Made by a program: the position numbers and the translations under genes. From Rhabditoides inermis (taxonomy: Eukaryota; Nematoda; Chromadorea; Rhabditida; Rhabditidae): a stretch of DNA of 64,000 nucleotides. The notes under the pieces are model-generated. The model did not search any database and was not told the DNA's origin. It saw nothing but the letters and a program-made list of their open reading frames with translations. Shown here one piece after another: positions 63,361 to 64,000 of this stretch (within the stretch, counting starts at the first letter, position 1; the number at the start of each line of letters is the position of its first letter). Location: positions 310,001 to 374,000 of the forward strand of contig CAWZYM010000401.1 in assembly GCA_963966185.1 (NCBI GenBank), written 5' to 3'.

Positions 63361-64000
63361 CGAAACAGCGAACATTGCGCCCAGCTGGCATCCGCTCCAT
63401 TCGAAACGTTTCGAAAATTGCCCGTCGAGCTGCAAATTCACAGATTTCACGTACACATGCATACACATACACGGAAAGGGGAAATGATGGGATTGGTGGA
63501 CGGTGGGAACATGTGTGTGTGTTTGCAGATTCGCCAAGCAGCGCGCGTCCGTGCTTCGGTTTCCGCCGGCGCAATGGGGCTTTGCCCTGTTCACCGCCCA
63601 CGATGACGGACAGACGTGAGCGCAGACGACGTGCCCGAGCCACCACTGACCTTGCCCTCTATTTCAGATACCAAGTTGATGTATATAATGTATATCTCTT
63701 CAAGAAGGGCTACACCAAGCAGGAGTTCTCCTTCTCGGTCGCCTCCCTTTCGTTTCTCGACTCGCACGGATTCGACTTCAACAAGGTGCGGTCGAGATTG
63801 ATTTGTTGATCTAAATATTGATTTATTATAATTATTGATCATTGCAGTTGGTGTGCGAGGGCGTGTCGCATGTGAACCTGGACGAGCTGACGCACCTGCT
63901 GGCGCAGTTCAAAACGAGCTACAACGGAATCGAGTACGTCGTCCGATTTTAGGAGTCGCTCACGCTGTTGTAGCCCCGATTCCATTGCGTAACCTGTATT
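62719..64000 (+). CDS. parn-1: PARN-type poly(A)-specific 3'-5' exoribonuclease, N-terminal part
   Basis: DEDD-family exonuclease; in C. elegans PARN-1 trims piRNA 3' ends, in mammals PARN trims poly(A) and small RNAs. Five phase-compatible exons are visible: 62719-62794, 62942-63020, 63529-63615, 63668-63785 and 63848-63933, the last ending in phase 2 at a GTACGT donor, so the gene continues beyond the window. The start MEISCNNFENNYAAVETAIK leads into AVDIEFLGL, whose Asp28 and Glu30 are the first two catalytic residues, at the same numbers as in human PARN. Further PARN blocks are ERFAKQRAS, PPAQWGFALF, YNVYLFKKG and FLDSHGFDFNK. The remaining catalytic aspartates would be to the right. The symbol is tentative because PARN paralogues exist. 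A CTTACAG acceptor lies 15 bases before the ATG. Confidence 0.88.

Overview
The window is nuclear DNA from a nematode, most likely a rhabditid or diplogastrid. Genes are compact and split by many short GT-AG introns. Reconstructed proteins follow Caenorhabditis elegans SAX-3, DCT-1, SEM-5 and histone H3.3 closely. There is a cuticle collagen. Many start codons lie a few bases after a pyrimidine-CAG acceptor, as expected for spliced-leader addition. Non-coding DNA is full of (GA)n/(CT)n microsatellites. The species cannot be named from the sequence. All gene models below were built by eye from splice sites, reading phase and remembered family sequence, not by alignment.

Left half, minus strand, in order of transcription: histone H3.3 (36504-35700), a LUC7-like splicing factor (34115-32069), sem-5/GRB2 (30509-26235), a sideroflexin (25432-21315), dct-1/BNIP3 (19466-16251), and the first 14 exons of sax-3/Robo (10500-266), which runs off the left edge. 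From memory, dct-1 (C14F5.1) and sem-5 (C14F5.5) share a cosmid on the C. elegans X chromosome, so part of this order may be conserved. Sideroflexin and DCT-1 are both mitochondrial membrane proteins.

Right half: a HAD phosphatase (38455-41232, +) with an antisense tRNA-Thr in an intron, an LRMDA-like leucine-rich-repeat gene (41968-43553, +), a small membrane protein with a PPSY motif (44784-43971, -, 5' end unresolved), a cuticle collagen (47477-48499, +), a poorly resolved gene (49370-51697, +), a short-chain dehydrogenase of the HSD17B12/LET-767 type (59099-51958, -), a small secreted-peptide precursor (60207-60991, +), and the start of a PARN-type deadenylase (62719 to the right edge, +).

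Mobile DNA lies mostly in introns and spacers. It includes a 5'-truncated LINE with a 12-bp target duplication, a hairpin of two LINE 3' ends, a nested pair of short elements, a TA-flanked inverted-repeat element, and a second inverted-repeat family, pieces of which lie inside the last exon of the unresolved gene. The observations most worth following are the peptide precursor at 60207-60991 and the inverted-repeat sequence that has become part of an open reading frame at 51584-51657.
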